Assembly: GCA_003153915.1 (NCBI GenBank)
Contig: PMBX01000120.1
Coordinates: 13,901 to 37,362 of the forward strand
Reading direction: 5' to 3'
Length of the DNA: 23,462 bases
Origin: Phycisphaerales bacterium
Lineage (GTDB): Bacteria > Planctomycetota > Phycisphaerae > SM23-33
Shown here: positions 1 to 7,788 of the stretch, in pieces
Numbering within the stretch: the stretch's first letter is position 1
How the letters are laid out: each line of letters opens with the position of its first letter
Program-made: the position numbers and the translations under genes
The notes under the pieces: model-generated
The model's database searches: none
Told to the model about the DNA's origin: nothing
Seen by the model: only the letters and a program-made list of their open reading frames with translations

Positions 1-579
1 TGGGTGCTGGCCGTGCCGGAGGAAAGCTCCGTCCGCAAGGTCGAGGATCTTGACTGCGGGATCGTCGCCACGGAACTGGTCAACTACACGCGGAATTATT
101 TCGCCAAGCGCGGGCTGAACGTGAAGGTGGAGTTCAGCTACGGGGCGACGGAGGCCAAGGCCCGGTTGCTTAGCGGCATCGTTGACGTTACCGAGACCGG
201 TAGCAGCCTGCGGGCCAACGGCCTGCGGATCATCGAGACGCTTCTGACCTCCTCCACGCGATTCATCGCCAACAAGCAATCGATGGCGACCGAATGGAAG
301 CGGCGAAAGATCGAGAACATCGCCCTGCTGCTCAAGGGCGCCATCGAGGCCCGCGAGAAGGTCGGGCTGAAGATGAACGTGCCTCGTAACAACCTCGATG
401 CCGTCACGCGCCTCTTGCCGGCGGAGAAGTCCCCGACGGTTTCCTCCCTGCTGGACCCGCAGTGGGTGGCGCTGGAGGTCATCCTCGAGGACAAGGTAGA
501 GCGCGACCTGGTGCCCCAACTCAAGGCCGCCGGCGCGACCGGCATCATCACCTACCCGCTGAATAAGGTCATCCCCTAA
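1..579 (+). CDS. hisG: ATP phosphoribosyltransferase, long form, C-terminal part (5' end outside window)
   Basis: This enzyme joins ATP and PRPP in the first committed step of histidine biosynthesis in the cytoplasm. The frame is open from base 1, so the gene starts upstream and about 192 residues are visible. The PRPP-binding loop is recognisable as VDVTETGSSLRANGLRI (about residues 60-76 of the visible part), preceded by the family-typical GATEAKARLL segment. After the catalytic domain comes an extra tail of about 85 residues. It starts near KIENIALLLKGAIEA and ends in GATGIITYPLNKVIP, matching the ACT-like regulatory domain of long-form HisG, which binds histidine for feedback inhibition. 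That means no HisZ partner should be needed. The stop is one base before the GTG of the next gene, so the two are probably co-transcribed. Identity is seen in sequence; feedback control is family knowledge. Confidence 0.95.
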   Translation, partial: WVLAVPEESSVRKVEDLDCGIVATELVNYTRNYFAKRGLNVKVEFSYGATEAKARLLSGIVDVTETGSSLRANGLRIIETLLTSSTRFIANKQSMATEWKRRKIENIALLLKGAIEAREKVGLKMNVPRNNLDAVTRLLPAEKSPTVSSLLDPQWVALEVILEDKVERDLVPQLKAAGATGIITYPLNKVIP

Positions 580-580
580 C

Positions 581-3500
581 GTGTTACCGCTGGTGCGACG
601 GACATTGCCCGTACGATGTGTCTTTCACGCGTCGGCCTGGCTGGTGCTGGCCTTGACGACGATCGGCTGCGGACCGCAGGCGGGTAAACCAACACCCGCC
701 ACTGGCCCCGCGGCCAAACCTCAGTTGGACGCCAAGGCTGTCACGGGACTGGACGCCCTTGGCCCGCCCATCGTCAAGCCCGTCAACCCTCCCGGGTCCG
801 GCGACCTGCCTCCCTTGATTCAATTGACCGTCCTGGAGGCCGAGGGACACATCGGACGCAACGACTACCCCCGCGCGGTGGAGATGCTGGAGCAGGTTCT
901 GGCCAAGGCCCCCGATCATCCACGTATCCGCAAGTCGCTGGGCCTGGCGTATCTGGGCATCTCGAATCGGGTCAAAGCCCTGGAAAACCTCACCCGGGCC
1001 GCCAAGGCCGCCCCTGACGACCTGATGCTTCAGTTGTTCATCGGCCAACTATACGCCTCGGCGGAACAATACGACCAGGCCATCCTCGCCCTGAGGACGG
1101 CTTTGGTTTGCTCTGGGGCGACCAGCGAGGAACCGCTCTCGGCTGAAGCATTGCTCAGTCTTGGCGAGCAGTTGGCCCAGCAAGACTATACCACGGCTGC
1201 GCTGGAATGCTACACCAGGCTCTATGACTGGATCGACCGCCATGGGCGGAAGTATTCCGAGCGCCCGCGCCTGCGGATGTTCGTTCTTAGGCCGGAGGGA
1301 TTGCTCGCGCGTCGGGGAGAGCTGCTCGTTCAATTAGGACGGTATGGCCAGGCCGCCACCGTGCTCCAGCAGGCTCTTTCCCGCGACCGGACCAACACCT
1401 CCACCGCCAAGTCGCTGTTTGGCGATTACATCGCGGCCAGAGACTACCCCGCAGCCGAGAAACTGCTGGCGGACCTGGTGGCTGAACCGTCGCAACAAGG
1501 GCAACTGGCCGGACTTGCCGAGCAGCTTTGCCGTTCCTCCGCCCAGGCAGCCATGCCGGGGCGCATCTGGCGCGCCTGCCGGAAGGCAGGCTTCTCCGGG
1601 GGACAACTGGCGGTGGCAATGTCCCAGGCCGCGCTCAAGCTGGGCTCCGCTGGCGAGGCCGCCGCGATCATCGACTCAGCCATCCAGAAAAACCCCGGCG
1701 ATATTGATGTCGGATGTTTCCTCGCCGAGCTTCGCCTCCGGGAAGGCAAAATCGACCAGGCATTGGAACAACTGGCCAGGCTATTGGACGCCAATCCGCA
1801 GGCCGGGGCTGACGCGCGGGATGTCGTTTCGGAAATCGCCGCTGGCGGGCTGGCCGATGACTTCGAGCGTAAGTTCGCCCAGCGCGTCGGCGTGGCGGAA
1901 TCTCCCATCCGCCCCGGCTACTACTGCGTGCTGGGACAGTTGGCCAAAGCCAGGGATCATCTGGCCTTGGCGGAAGAATATCTGACCCAATCGCTGACGG
2001 CCAATGAAGGCTTCCTGCCCGCCTACGAGACCCTGGCGGACTTTTACTTCGCTGACAAGCGGCTGGACGATGTCGACAAGCTGCGTAAGCGGACGGAACA
2101 GGCTGCCAGAACGGCTCCACAGATTGCCTTCTTCGCGCCTTACCTGGCTGGCAAAGTGGCCTTGGAGTGCGGGCGCGCCCGAGCCGCCGTCGAGGCTTTG
2201 GAAAAGGCCGGCGAACTCAACGAAGAATTTTCTCCGACTCTGCTGTTGCTGGGCGAGGCGTACGCCTGTCTCGGCCAGGACGCCAAGTCCGCCGAGGCAT
2301 ATCTGGAAGCCTCTGCGCTTTTGCCCGAGGATGTCGATATCCTTCGGGAGGCCTTCGACCGATTCGTCGCCATCCGTCAGTGGGAATCCGCCAGGCAAGT
2401 CGTCGCCCATGCATTGGAAGCCGATCCCAACAACGTCACCGGCCAATGCATGATGACGGAGCTTTTGGCACAGACCGGCCAACGCGCGGAGGCGGGAAAA
2501 CTCCTGCACCGCCTTGTCCAACAGTCCGGAGACGACGAGGGGGTACAGTTGCTGGCCATACGGGCGGAACTGGACTCCGTCAAGGGCATGATTTTCCGCC
2601 GCCGGTTTGACCGCGCCTCGCAGAAACTGCGGGAAATCGCCGCCAAGAACCCCGCCAACACCAAGCCGCTCCTGGTCCTTGTCGAACTGCTCGGCCACGT
2701 CGGTCTGGACGACCAGGCTGCCGAGACCCTCCAGCAGCTTCACCGCGACCGGCCCGCCCATGGCGGAATCGCACTGGCCTACGCCGCCACGCTGCTGCGA
2801 GCCAACCGCAATGACCAGGCTGTCCCGGTGCTCCAAGCCGTCCTGGCTGAAAACCCAGAGGACCTCCCCGCGCGGCGGTGGCTCCTGGAGGCCCTGGAGA
2901 AACTCAAGCGATTCGACCGGGCCGCATTGCTGGCACGCCAATGGATGAGCGAGACCAAGGACGCCAACGGGCGAAACTGGTACCGCCTGCGCCTGCTAAA
3001 CTTCTGCGAATTAGCGGAGGATTTTTCCCAGGCCCAGGCGCTGCTCGATGATTGGTTGACGCAAGACATGGACTCCGCCCTGCGAACAACCCTGCGGACC
3101 ACCAAAGCGCAGCTCTATGGCAAGGCCGGTCAACACGACCGGGCCGCAGAGTATTGCCGCCAGTGGGTCCAGCAGTCGCCGCCCGATGATCCACTCCCTC
3201 GATTCCGCCTCCTGGCCGCCCTGGCCGAAGGCAAGGCCTACGAGGCGGCCCAGGAACAGTTGGCCCAATGGTCGTCGGGAGATACGGACAATCCGCCGGC
3301 CTTCCGCGAGGCTGGCATAGACCTGTTCGGCCAGGCCGGACAGATCGACAAAGCCGTGGCGGCGGCCAATGATTGGCTGAGAGAGTCGCCCTGGGCCTTG
3401 CCGCCGCGACGAGCACTGGTAGCGGTGCTGAGCCAGGCCAAGCAATACGATAAGGCATTGAACCTGATCGACGGATGGCTGACCGATCTACCCTCTATCA

Positions 3501-4402
3501 TCGAGTCCATGGCAACGACTCAATCGGCAAGCAACCCAGCATCCAAACCAGCCCGCGTCCCCACAACACAACCGGCATCGTCAACACAGCCGTCCACGAC
3601 CGCCGCGCAAACATCCCAGTCCATCCCGCAAAGCGACCCGTCGGTTTCCCCGACGGCCACCAGCCGTTCCGCGACCAGCTGGGCCTCGCGCCCAACGTCC
3701 GCCATAAAGCCCACCGAGGCCATGCGGAAATTGGAGGCGCGGGCGAGCATCTCCTGGTGCCGCCAAACAGCCCTGAATCTATTGCTGACGCAACGACAGT
3801 ACGACCTGGCTTTGCAACGCGCCAGGCAGTACGCGACTTGGGAACCCAACGATCCGGAATTCCTCAACGTCCAATCCACCTGCCTGGCGGAGTTGGATAG
3901 ACCACGGGATTCCATCGCCCTCCTGGAGGCCGGTCTGGCCGCCAACCCACAGGAGAGCGGGCTGAAGAACAACCTGAGCTACAACTACGCCGAAGCGGGT
4001 GTCAACCTCGCCCAAGCCGAACAACTAATCCGCCAGGCCCTCTCGACGCGAGGCGATGAACCCGCCTATCAGGACACGCTGGGGTGGGTGCTCTACAAGC
4101 AAGGCCGCTTGGCCGAGTCCGCCGCGATCTTTGAGGGCATACTCCAGTCAGGCCGGCGGGACGGTCCGGGCTACGCCCTTATGTACGATCACGCCGGCGA
4201 CGTGCTGTATCGGCTTGGTTGGACCGACCAGGCCGCCGCGCGATGGACCAAGGCGGTAGAACTGGCCAAGTCAGAAAAAATCCCCAATGCCGAGACGCGG
4301 CAAATCCTTGGCGCCACCCCAGGCAAGATCGAAGCCTTCCACGGTGGAACCACCCCCGCCGTCGCGCCGCTGGGCCAAGGCGTGCAACCGGGCGACGAGT
4401 AA
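581..4402 (+). CDS. Large TPR-repeat lipoprotein (1273 aa)
   Basis: The protein is predicted to be exported, lipid-anchored and built of tandem tetratricopeptide repeats, a protein-protein interaction solenoid. The N-terminus is a lipoprotein signal: basic residues (RR at 6-7), a hydrophobic stretch, then LTTIGC with the acylated Cys at residue 30. A Pro/Ala-rich spacer follows. Helical TPR pairs of roughly 34 residues run from about residue 85 to 970 and again from about 1050 to 1245, with typical A..Y..G....A and P....A motifs. The two blocks are separated by a linker of about 70 residues rich in Ser, Thr, Pro and Gln (about 978-1046). The GTG start lies one base after the hisG stop; its ribosome site is weak, suggesting translational coupling. 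Very long TPR lipoproteins occur in exopolysaccharide/PEP-CTERM (PrsT-like) systems, but no exosortase is visible here. The exact role is unknown. Confidence 0.85.
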   Translation: MLPLVRRTLPVRCVFHASAWLVLALTTIGCGPQAGKPTPATGPAAKPQLDAKAVTGLDALGPPIVKPVNPPGSGDLPPLIQLTVLEAEGHIGRNDYPRAVEMLEQVLAKAPDHPRIRKSLGLAYLGISNRVKALENLTRAAKAAPDDLMLQLFIGQLYASAEQYDQAILALRTALVCSGATSEEPLSAEALLSLGEQLAQQDYTTAALECYTRLYDWIDRHGRKYSERPRLRMFVLRPEGLLARRGELLVQLGRYGQAATVLQQALSRDRTNTSTAKSLFGDYIAARDYPAAEKLLADLVAEPSQQGQLAGLAEQLCRSSAQAAMPGRIWRACRKAGFSGGQLAVAMSQAALKLGSAGEAAAIIDSAIQKNPGDIDVGCFLAELRLREGKIDQALEQLARLLDANPQAGADARDVVSEIAAGGLADDFERKFAQRVGVAESPIRPGYYCVLGQLAKARDHLALAEEYLTQSLTANEGFLPAYETLADFYFADKRLDDVDKLRKRTEQAARTAPQIAFFAPYLAGKVALECGRARAAVEALEKAGELNEEFSPTLLLLGEAYACLGQDAKSAEAYLEASALLPEDVDILREAFDRFVAIRQWESARQVVAHALEADPNNVTGQCMMTELLAQTGQRAEAGKLLHRLVQQSGDDEGVQLLAIRAELDSVKGMIFRRRFDRASQKLREIAAKNPANTKPLLVLVELLGHVGLDDQAAETLQQLHRDRPAHGGIALAYAATLLRANRNDQAVPVLQAVLAENPEDLPARRWLLEALEKLKRFDRAALLARQWMSETKDANGRNWYRLRLLNFCELAEDFSQAQALLDDWLTQDMDSALRTTLRTTKAQLYGKAGQHDRAAEYCRQWVQQSPPDDPLPRFRLLAALAEGKAYEAAQEQLAQWSSGDTDNPPAFREAGIDLFGQAGQIDKAVAAANDWLRESPWALPPRRALVAVLSQAKQYDKALNLIDGWLTDLPSIIESMATTQSASNPASKPARVPTTQPASSTQPSTTAAQTSQSIPQSDPSVSPTATSRSATSWASRPTSAIKPTEAMRKLEARASISWCRQTALNLLLTQRQYDLALQRARQYATWEPNDPEFLNVQSTCLAELDRPRDSIALLEAGLAANPQESGLKNNLSYNYAEAGVNLAQAEQLIRQALSTRGDEPAYQDTLGWVLYKQGRLAESAAIFEGILQSGRRDGPGYALMYDHAGDVLYRLGWTDQAAARWTKAVELAKSEKIPNAETRQILGATPGKIEAFHGGTTPAVAPLGQGVQPGDE

Positions 4403-4430
4403 CGCATGAACCACCAACGGAGCCGTTGAG

Positions 4431-5180
4431 ATGTCCGGACATTCCCACTGGGCAAAGATCAAGCGATCCAAGGCCTCCACCGACGCCCGCAGGGGTAAGG
4501 AATGGAGCAAGCTGGCCCGCCGCATCATCGTCGCCGCCAAGGGCGGCGGGGGAAACCCCGATGAAAACCTCTCGTTGCGCTACGCCATCGACGAGGCCCG
4601 CGCGGCTAACATGCCCAACGACACCATCGACAAGGCCATCAAGAAAGGCTCCGGCGAGCTGGGGGCGGAAAATTACGAGTCGGTGATGTACGAGGGATAC
4701 GGCACCGGAGGGGTTGCGTTCCTGGTCGATTGCCTCACCAACAACAGACAACGCACCGCCCCGGAGATGCGGAAGATTTTCGAGCGGGCCGGCGGACAGC
4801 TCGCCTCCACCAACTCCGTCGCCTGGATGTTCCATCAGAAGGGGCTGTTTATCATCTCGGCGGAGGCAGCCGGCGAGGACAGGTTGATGGAGTTGGCGTT
4901 GGAACTGGGCGCCGACGACGTGACGGCAGAGGGGGATGTGTTCGCCTTGACGTGCGCTCCGGCGATGTTCAGCAAGGTAAAATCCGCCCTGGCCGCCGGA
5001 AACATCCCCACCATCTCGGCCCGGGTCGCCATGATCCCATCAAACACCATCCCCGTCGGCGCCGACAAGGCTCAGCAAGTCCTCTCGCTGGTCGAGGCGC
5101 TGGAAGAACACGACGATGTCCAGAACGTCTACGCCAATTTCGACATCCCAGAGGAAATTCTGGCCAAGATCGCCAAGTAA
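4431..5180 (+). CDS. yebC: YebC/TACO1 family protein
   Basis: The 249-residue product has the usual length of the family and its signature N-terminus (MSGHSHWAKIKRSKASTDAR, then RGKEWSKLARRI). It continues with MPNDTIDKAIKKGSG and YEGYGTGGVAFLVDCLTNNR, both characteristic, and ends with the domain III segment containing EEHDDVQNVYANFD. The family was long annotated as DNA-binding transcriptional regulators (PmpR-like). More recent work on YebC/TACO1 homologues links them to relief of ribosome stalling at proline-rich stretches, so I call the family and leave the role open. The ATG at 4431 is preceded by GGAG with an 8-base spacer. It lies 28 bases after the TPR lipoprotein gene, whose product carries Pro-rich segments, although this pairing may be coincidental. 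Confidence in family is very high. Confidence 0.96.
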   Translation: MSGHSHWAKIKRSKASTDARRGKEWSKLARRIIVAAKGGGGNPDENLSLRYAIDEARAANMPNDTIDKAIKKGSGELGAENYESVMYEGYGTGGVAFLVDCLTNNRQRTAPEMRKIFERAGGQLASTNSVAWMFHQKGLFIISAEAAGEDRLMELALELGADDVTAEGDVFALTCAPAMFSKVKSALAAGNIPTISARVAMIPSNTIPVGADKAQQVLSLVEALEEHDDVQNVYANFDIPEEILAKIAK

Positions 5181-5191
5181 GTCGGCACGTC

Positions 5192-5740
5192 ATGACGAGA
5201 AAAGATTTCGCGACCATCGCTGTACGAATCTTGGCGCTGTACTCGCTTATCGAGTCGGTGCCATTCTTAGGCCATGTGGTTTATTATGGATTGCCAAGTT
5301 TAGTCGACTTTCTCCGCGGGTATGGTGTCTCGAGTTTGCATTTCGTTTTTTTCTCAGAAACTGCGAGTTTCACCCTATTCATCCCGGTGTGGGCAATCCT
5401 GTGGTTCAAGGCCGACGCCATTGCCGGGAGGATCGTCAGAAAATGCCACGTCGAACCTGAACCTGCCCCATCTGCGGCAAAGGCGTTTGATCGGCAAGGC
5501 ACGATGATTGTCGGTTCGTCGCTGTTGGGCCTGTACCTTCTGGTGCGTTCCATCACGGCCATCGTAAGTGAGATCGGCTGGCTCCTCCGCTATATACCGC
5601 CACACACTGGTCCGCAGCGATCCCCGGTGATTATGGTGTCCTATCTGATCCAGCTTGTCCTCTCGCTATGGCTGATCCTGGGGGCAAAGGGAATAGTCGC
5701 CCTTATCAGTCGACTTCGCACGGTGGGAATCAAGCAGTAA
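5192..5740 (+). CDS. Small multi-pass membrane protein of unknown function (182 aa)
   Basis: I do not recognise a family. The protein has about four hydrophobic segments: residues ~8-34, ~49-72, ~105-137 and ~153-175. A polar, Pro/Ala-rich loop containing HVEPEPAPSAAKAFDRQG lies between segments two and three, and the C-terminus is basic. No signal peptide cleavage site or catalytic motif is evident. The chosen ATG lies 11 bases after the yebC stop. The same frame stays open further upstream, but that part lies in yebC and reads as a shadow. No good Shine-Dalgarno sequence precedes the ATG, so translation may depend on coupling to yebC. The gene is visibly richer in A and T than its neighbours, for example at 5260-5390, which could mean separate acquisition. 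It is convergent with trpF, 51 bases away. Coding status rests on the clear membrane-protein pattern. Confidence 0.7.
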   Translation: MTRKDFATIAVRILALYSLIESVPFLGHVVYYGLPSLVDFLRGYGVSSLHFVFFSETASFTLFIPVWAILWFKADAIAGRIVRKCHVEPEPAPSAAKAFDRQGTMIVGSSLLGLYLLVRSITAIVSEIGWLLRYIPPHTGPQRSPVIMVSYLIQLVLSLWLILGAKGIVALISRLRTVGIKQ

Positions 5741-5791
5741 CCGTAGCAATCCGGCCTTAGATTCGCGCTATTGCAGGTTTTGTTGCCTCAC

Positions 5792-6475
5792 TCACAGCCA
5801 GAACTCGCTGCGCAGCTCGTCGCCTTCGCGTGTGGCGCGGATGAAGTCCTCCACCTTCTTGAGGTCTTTGACCCCCGGTGCCTTCTCCACGCCGCTGGCG
5901 ACATCCACGGCCCAGGGCTTTACCATGTCGATTGCCGAGCCGACGCAGGAGGCGTCCAGCCCGCCGGCAAGGATGATCGGGTCCAGTCCCGCCATCGCAC
6001 CGGCGGCGCGGGCGTCGGCGATCATCGACCAGTTAGCCCGCCTGCCGCTTCCGCCGCGAACGTCCGGGTCATAGGCGTCCAGCAATATCGCCGCCAGGTT
6101 TTGTCTCGCCTGCAACGCCGACATCCAGTTGCGCACCTCCGCCAGCCAGTTGTCGTCGCGGACGCGGAATGCCTTGATGCACGGGACGCGGACCTGGGCG
6201 ACGATTTCCGGCGGCTCGTCGCCGTGGAGTTGGACATAGTGTATCCGCGTGCGTTCGACCACGCGGTTGATGGTCGTGGCGTCGGCGTTGACGAATACCC
6301 CCACACCCACCACCCACGGCGGCAGAACGTCCATGATCGCCCGCGCCTGCTCTGGGGAGACCCATCGGGGTGATTCGGCGAAGACCATCCCAATGGCGTC
6401 GGCCCCCATCTGCGCCACTCGCAGCGCCGTCAGGGCCTCGCGCAGCCCTTCGATCTTGATCCGTACCCGTTGCAT
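5792..6475 (-). CDS. trpF: Phosphoribosylanthranilate isomerase, variant active site
   Basis: The family converts N-(5-phosphoribosyl)anthranilate to CdRP in tryptophan biosynthesis (cytoplasmic TIM barrel). The 227 residues show the fold markers in order. The beta-1 strand is VRIKIEGL (residues 4-11), followed by GADAIGMVFAESPR (24-37), VGVFVN (58-63) and YVQLHGDE (80-87). Next come ILLDAYDP with the catalytic Asp133, the phosphate loop GGSGR (141-145), ILAGGLD (168-174) and DVASGVE (191-197). The normal beta-1 motif is KICG with a catalytic Cys. Here the codon at 6449-6451 is GAA, giving Glu9 instead. HisA and PriA use an Asp at the equivalent place, so an acidic base is plausible but unproven. 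There is no Shine-Dalgarno sequence before the ATG; a -10-like TATAGT sits 6 bases upstream, suggesting a leaderless mRNA. No other trp gene is in view. Confidence 0.9.
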   Translation of the reverse strand: MQRVRIKIEGLREALTALRVAQMGADAIGMVFAESPRWVSPEQARAIMDVLPPWVVGVGVFVNADATTINRVVERTRIHYVQLHGDEPPEIVAQVRVPCIKAFRVRDDNWLAEVRNWMSALQARQNLAAILLDAYDPDVRGGSGRRANWSMIADARAAGAMAGLDPIILAGGLDASCVGSAIDMVKPWAVDVASGVEKAPGVKDLKKVEDFIRATREGDELRSEFWL

Positions 6476-6481
6476 GGGCGT

Positions 6482-6510
6482 ACTATAGCCCCGTGGGGCG
6501 GGCCTTGCAA
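6482..6510 (-). promoter_or_regulatory. Candidate sigma70-type promoter for trpF
   Basis: Read on the - strand, a -35 element TTGCAA (6510-6505) is followed by a 17-base spacer and a -10 element TATAGT (6487-6482), which matches the consensus at five of six positions. Start-site geometry (last base of the -10 at -7) puts transcription initiation at 6475, the A of the trpF ATG. The -35 hexamer is a perfect palindrome and also serves the divergent promoter. This is a motif match only. Confidence 0.55.
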
Positions 6511-6533
6511 CGTCGCCGACAGCGGCCTAGACT
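6505..6533 (+). promoter_or_regulatory. Candidate sigma70-type promoter for the oxidoreductase-proC pair
   Basis: TTGCAA (6505-6510), a 17-base spacer and TAGACT (6528-6533) give four of six matches in each hexamer. Initiation near 6540 would leave a leader of about 50 bases containing the AAGGG ribosome site of the ATG at 6591. The palindromic -35 is shared with the trpF promoter on the other strand. Confidence 0.45.
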
Positions 6534-6590
6534 CATCCCCAAGTCACTCGGCGAGTTGCGCCATCGTTTGTCCACATCAAGGGTTGACGC

Positions 6591-7769
6591 ATGAAACAGG
6601 TTCGCTTCGGCGTGGTCGGTTTGGGCAACATCGGCGGTACGCATTGCCGCAACATCCGCTCCGCCGGCAGCAAGGACTTCCGCCTCTCGGCGGTGTGCTC
6701 CAACGATCCCCGCCAGGCGGCGGATGCCGGCAGGGAGTACGACGTCCCGCACTTCAGCGACGCCCAGGCCATGTTCGACAGCGGCCAGGCCGATGCCGTC
6801 ATCATCGCCACGCCGCATTACTGGCACGTCCCGCTGGCGATCCGCGCCGCGCGGGCGGGCCTGCACATCCTGTGCGAAAAGCCCCTTTCCGCCACCGTCG
6901 GACCCGCTCGGGCCATGATCGCCCACTGCCGCCGACACCGTGTCGCCCTGGGCGCGATGCTCCAGCACCGCACCCGCGGGATCATGATTAAGATGAAACA
7001 ACTGGCCGACCGCGGGGCCATCGGCGAGATATTCCGCGTGGTTATGATCTGCTCCAACTGGTTCCGCACTCAGGCGTATTACGACAGCGGCGCGTGGCGC
7101 GGAACCTGGGACGGCGAGGGCGGCGGGGTGCTTATTAACCAGGCCCCCCACCACCTCGACCTGTTCCAGTGGATCGGCGGCATGCCGCACCGCGTAATGG
7201 GCCTACTGGACACGCGGACACACCGCATCGAGGTGGAGGACACGGCTAATTTCCTTTGCGATTATGGCCGCGGGAAGACCGGCTACCTCTACGCCACCGC
7301 CGCCGAGCTGCCCGGCGGCGAACAGTTCGCCCTCTATGGCGACAAGGGTATCCTGCTGGCCGATGGTGGCAAGCTGCGCCTGGGCAAGTTGCCGTTTTCC
7401 ATACGGCGGTTCACACGCGAGTCAGATTATCGCGGGGCAGGACAAATCCAGGCTGACATTTCCTGGCGCGACGTGCCCACGCCTCCCGACCGCGGCGGGC
7501 ACATCGAGATCATCCGAAACTTCGCCGCCCACATCCTCCGCGGTTCGCCCATGTACGCCACCGGCAGGGACGGACTCAACGAGCTGGAACTGTCCAACGC
7601 GATGTACCTAGCCGGTTTCACCGGCCAAGCCGTTGACCTGCCCATCGACGCCGACAAGATGGAACGCCTCATGGATCAACTGGTGCGAATCCGCTCCAGC
7701 GGAAAGGGCGGCAACATCCGTGCCGAGGCCAACAAGGACCTCAAAAAACTGCTTCGCAATGACGAATGA
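6591..7769 (+). CDS. Gfo/Idh/MocA family oxidoreductase
   Basis: This is a predicted NAD(P)-dependent dehydrogenase acting on a sugar or sugar-derived substrate; the substrate cannot be read from sequence. The 392-residue protein starts with a Rossmann nucleotide-binding motif (GVVGLGNIGGTH, residues 7-18). It carries the family signature EKP at 96-98 within HILCEKPLSA. The substrate domain includes GGGVLINQAPHHLDLFQW (177-194), where the HxxD histidine (His187) is the expected catalytic or binding residue. Length is normal and no signal peptide is seen, so it should be cytoplasmic. The ATG at 6591 has AAGGG seven bases upstream. proC begins 19 bases after its stop, so the two are likely co-transcribed. 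Members of this family are very numerous in Planctomycetota, which fits the suggested origin. Confidence 0.92.
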   Translation: MKQVRFGVVGLGNIGGTHCRNIRSAGSKDFRLSAVCSNDPRQAADAGREYDVPHFSDAQAMFDSGQADAVIIATPHYWHVPLAIRAARAGLHILCEKPLSATVGPARAMIAHCRRHRVALGAMLQHRTRGIMIKMKQLADRGAIGEIFRVVMICSNWFRTQAYYDSGAWRGTWDGEGGGVLINQAPHHLDLFQWIGGMPHRVMGLLDTRTHRIEVEDTANFLCDYGRGKTGYLYATAAELPGGEQFALYGDKGILLADGGKLRLGKLPFSIRRFTRESDYRGAGQIQADISWRDVPTPPDRGGHIEIIRNFAAHILRGSPMYATGRDGLNELELSNAMYLAGFTGQAVDLPIDADKMERLMDQLVRIRSSGKGGNIRAEANKDLKKLLRNDE

Positions 7770-7788
7770 CTACATAGGAGCGTCGAAT

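Noticed and set aside
1781..2941. A 386-codon open frame on the - strand inside the large TPR lipoprotein gene
   Set aside because: The + strand frame has unmistakable TPR repeats across this region. The antisense frame has no recognisable motif and is a composition shadow.
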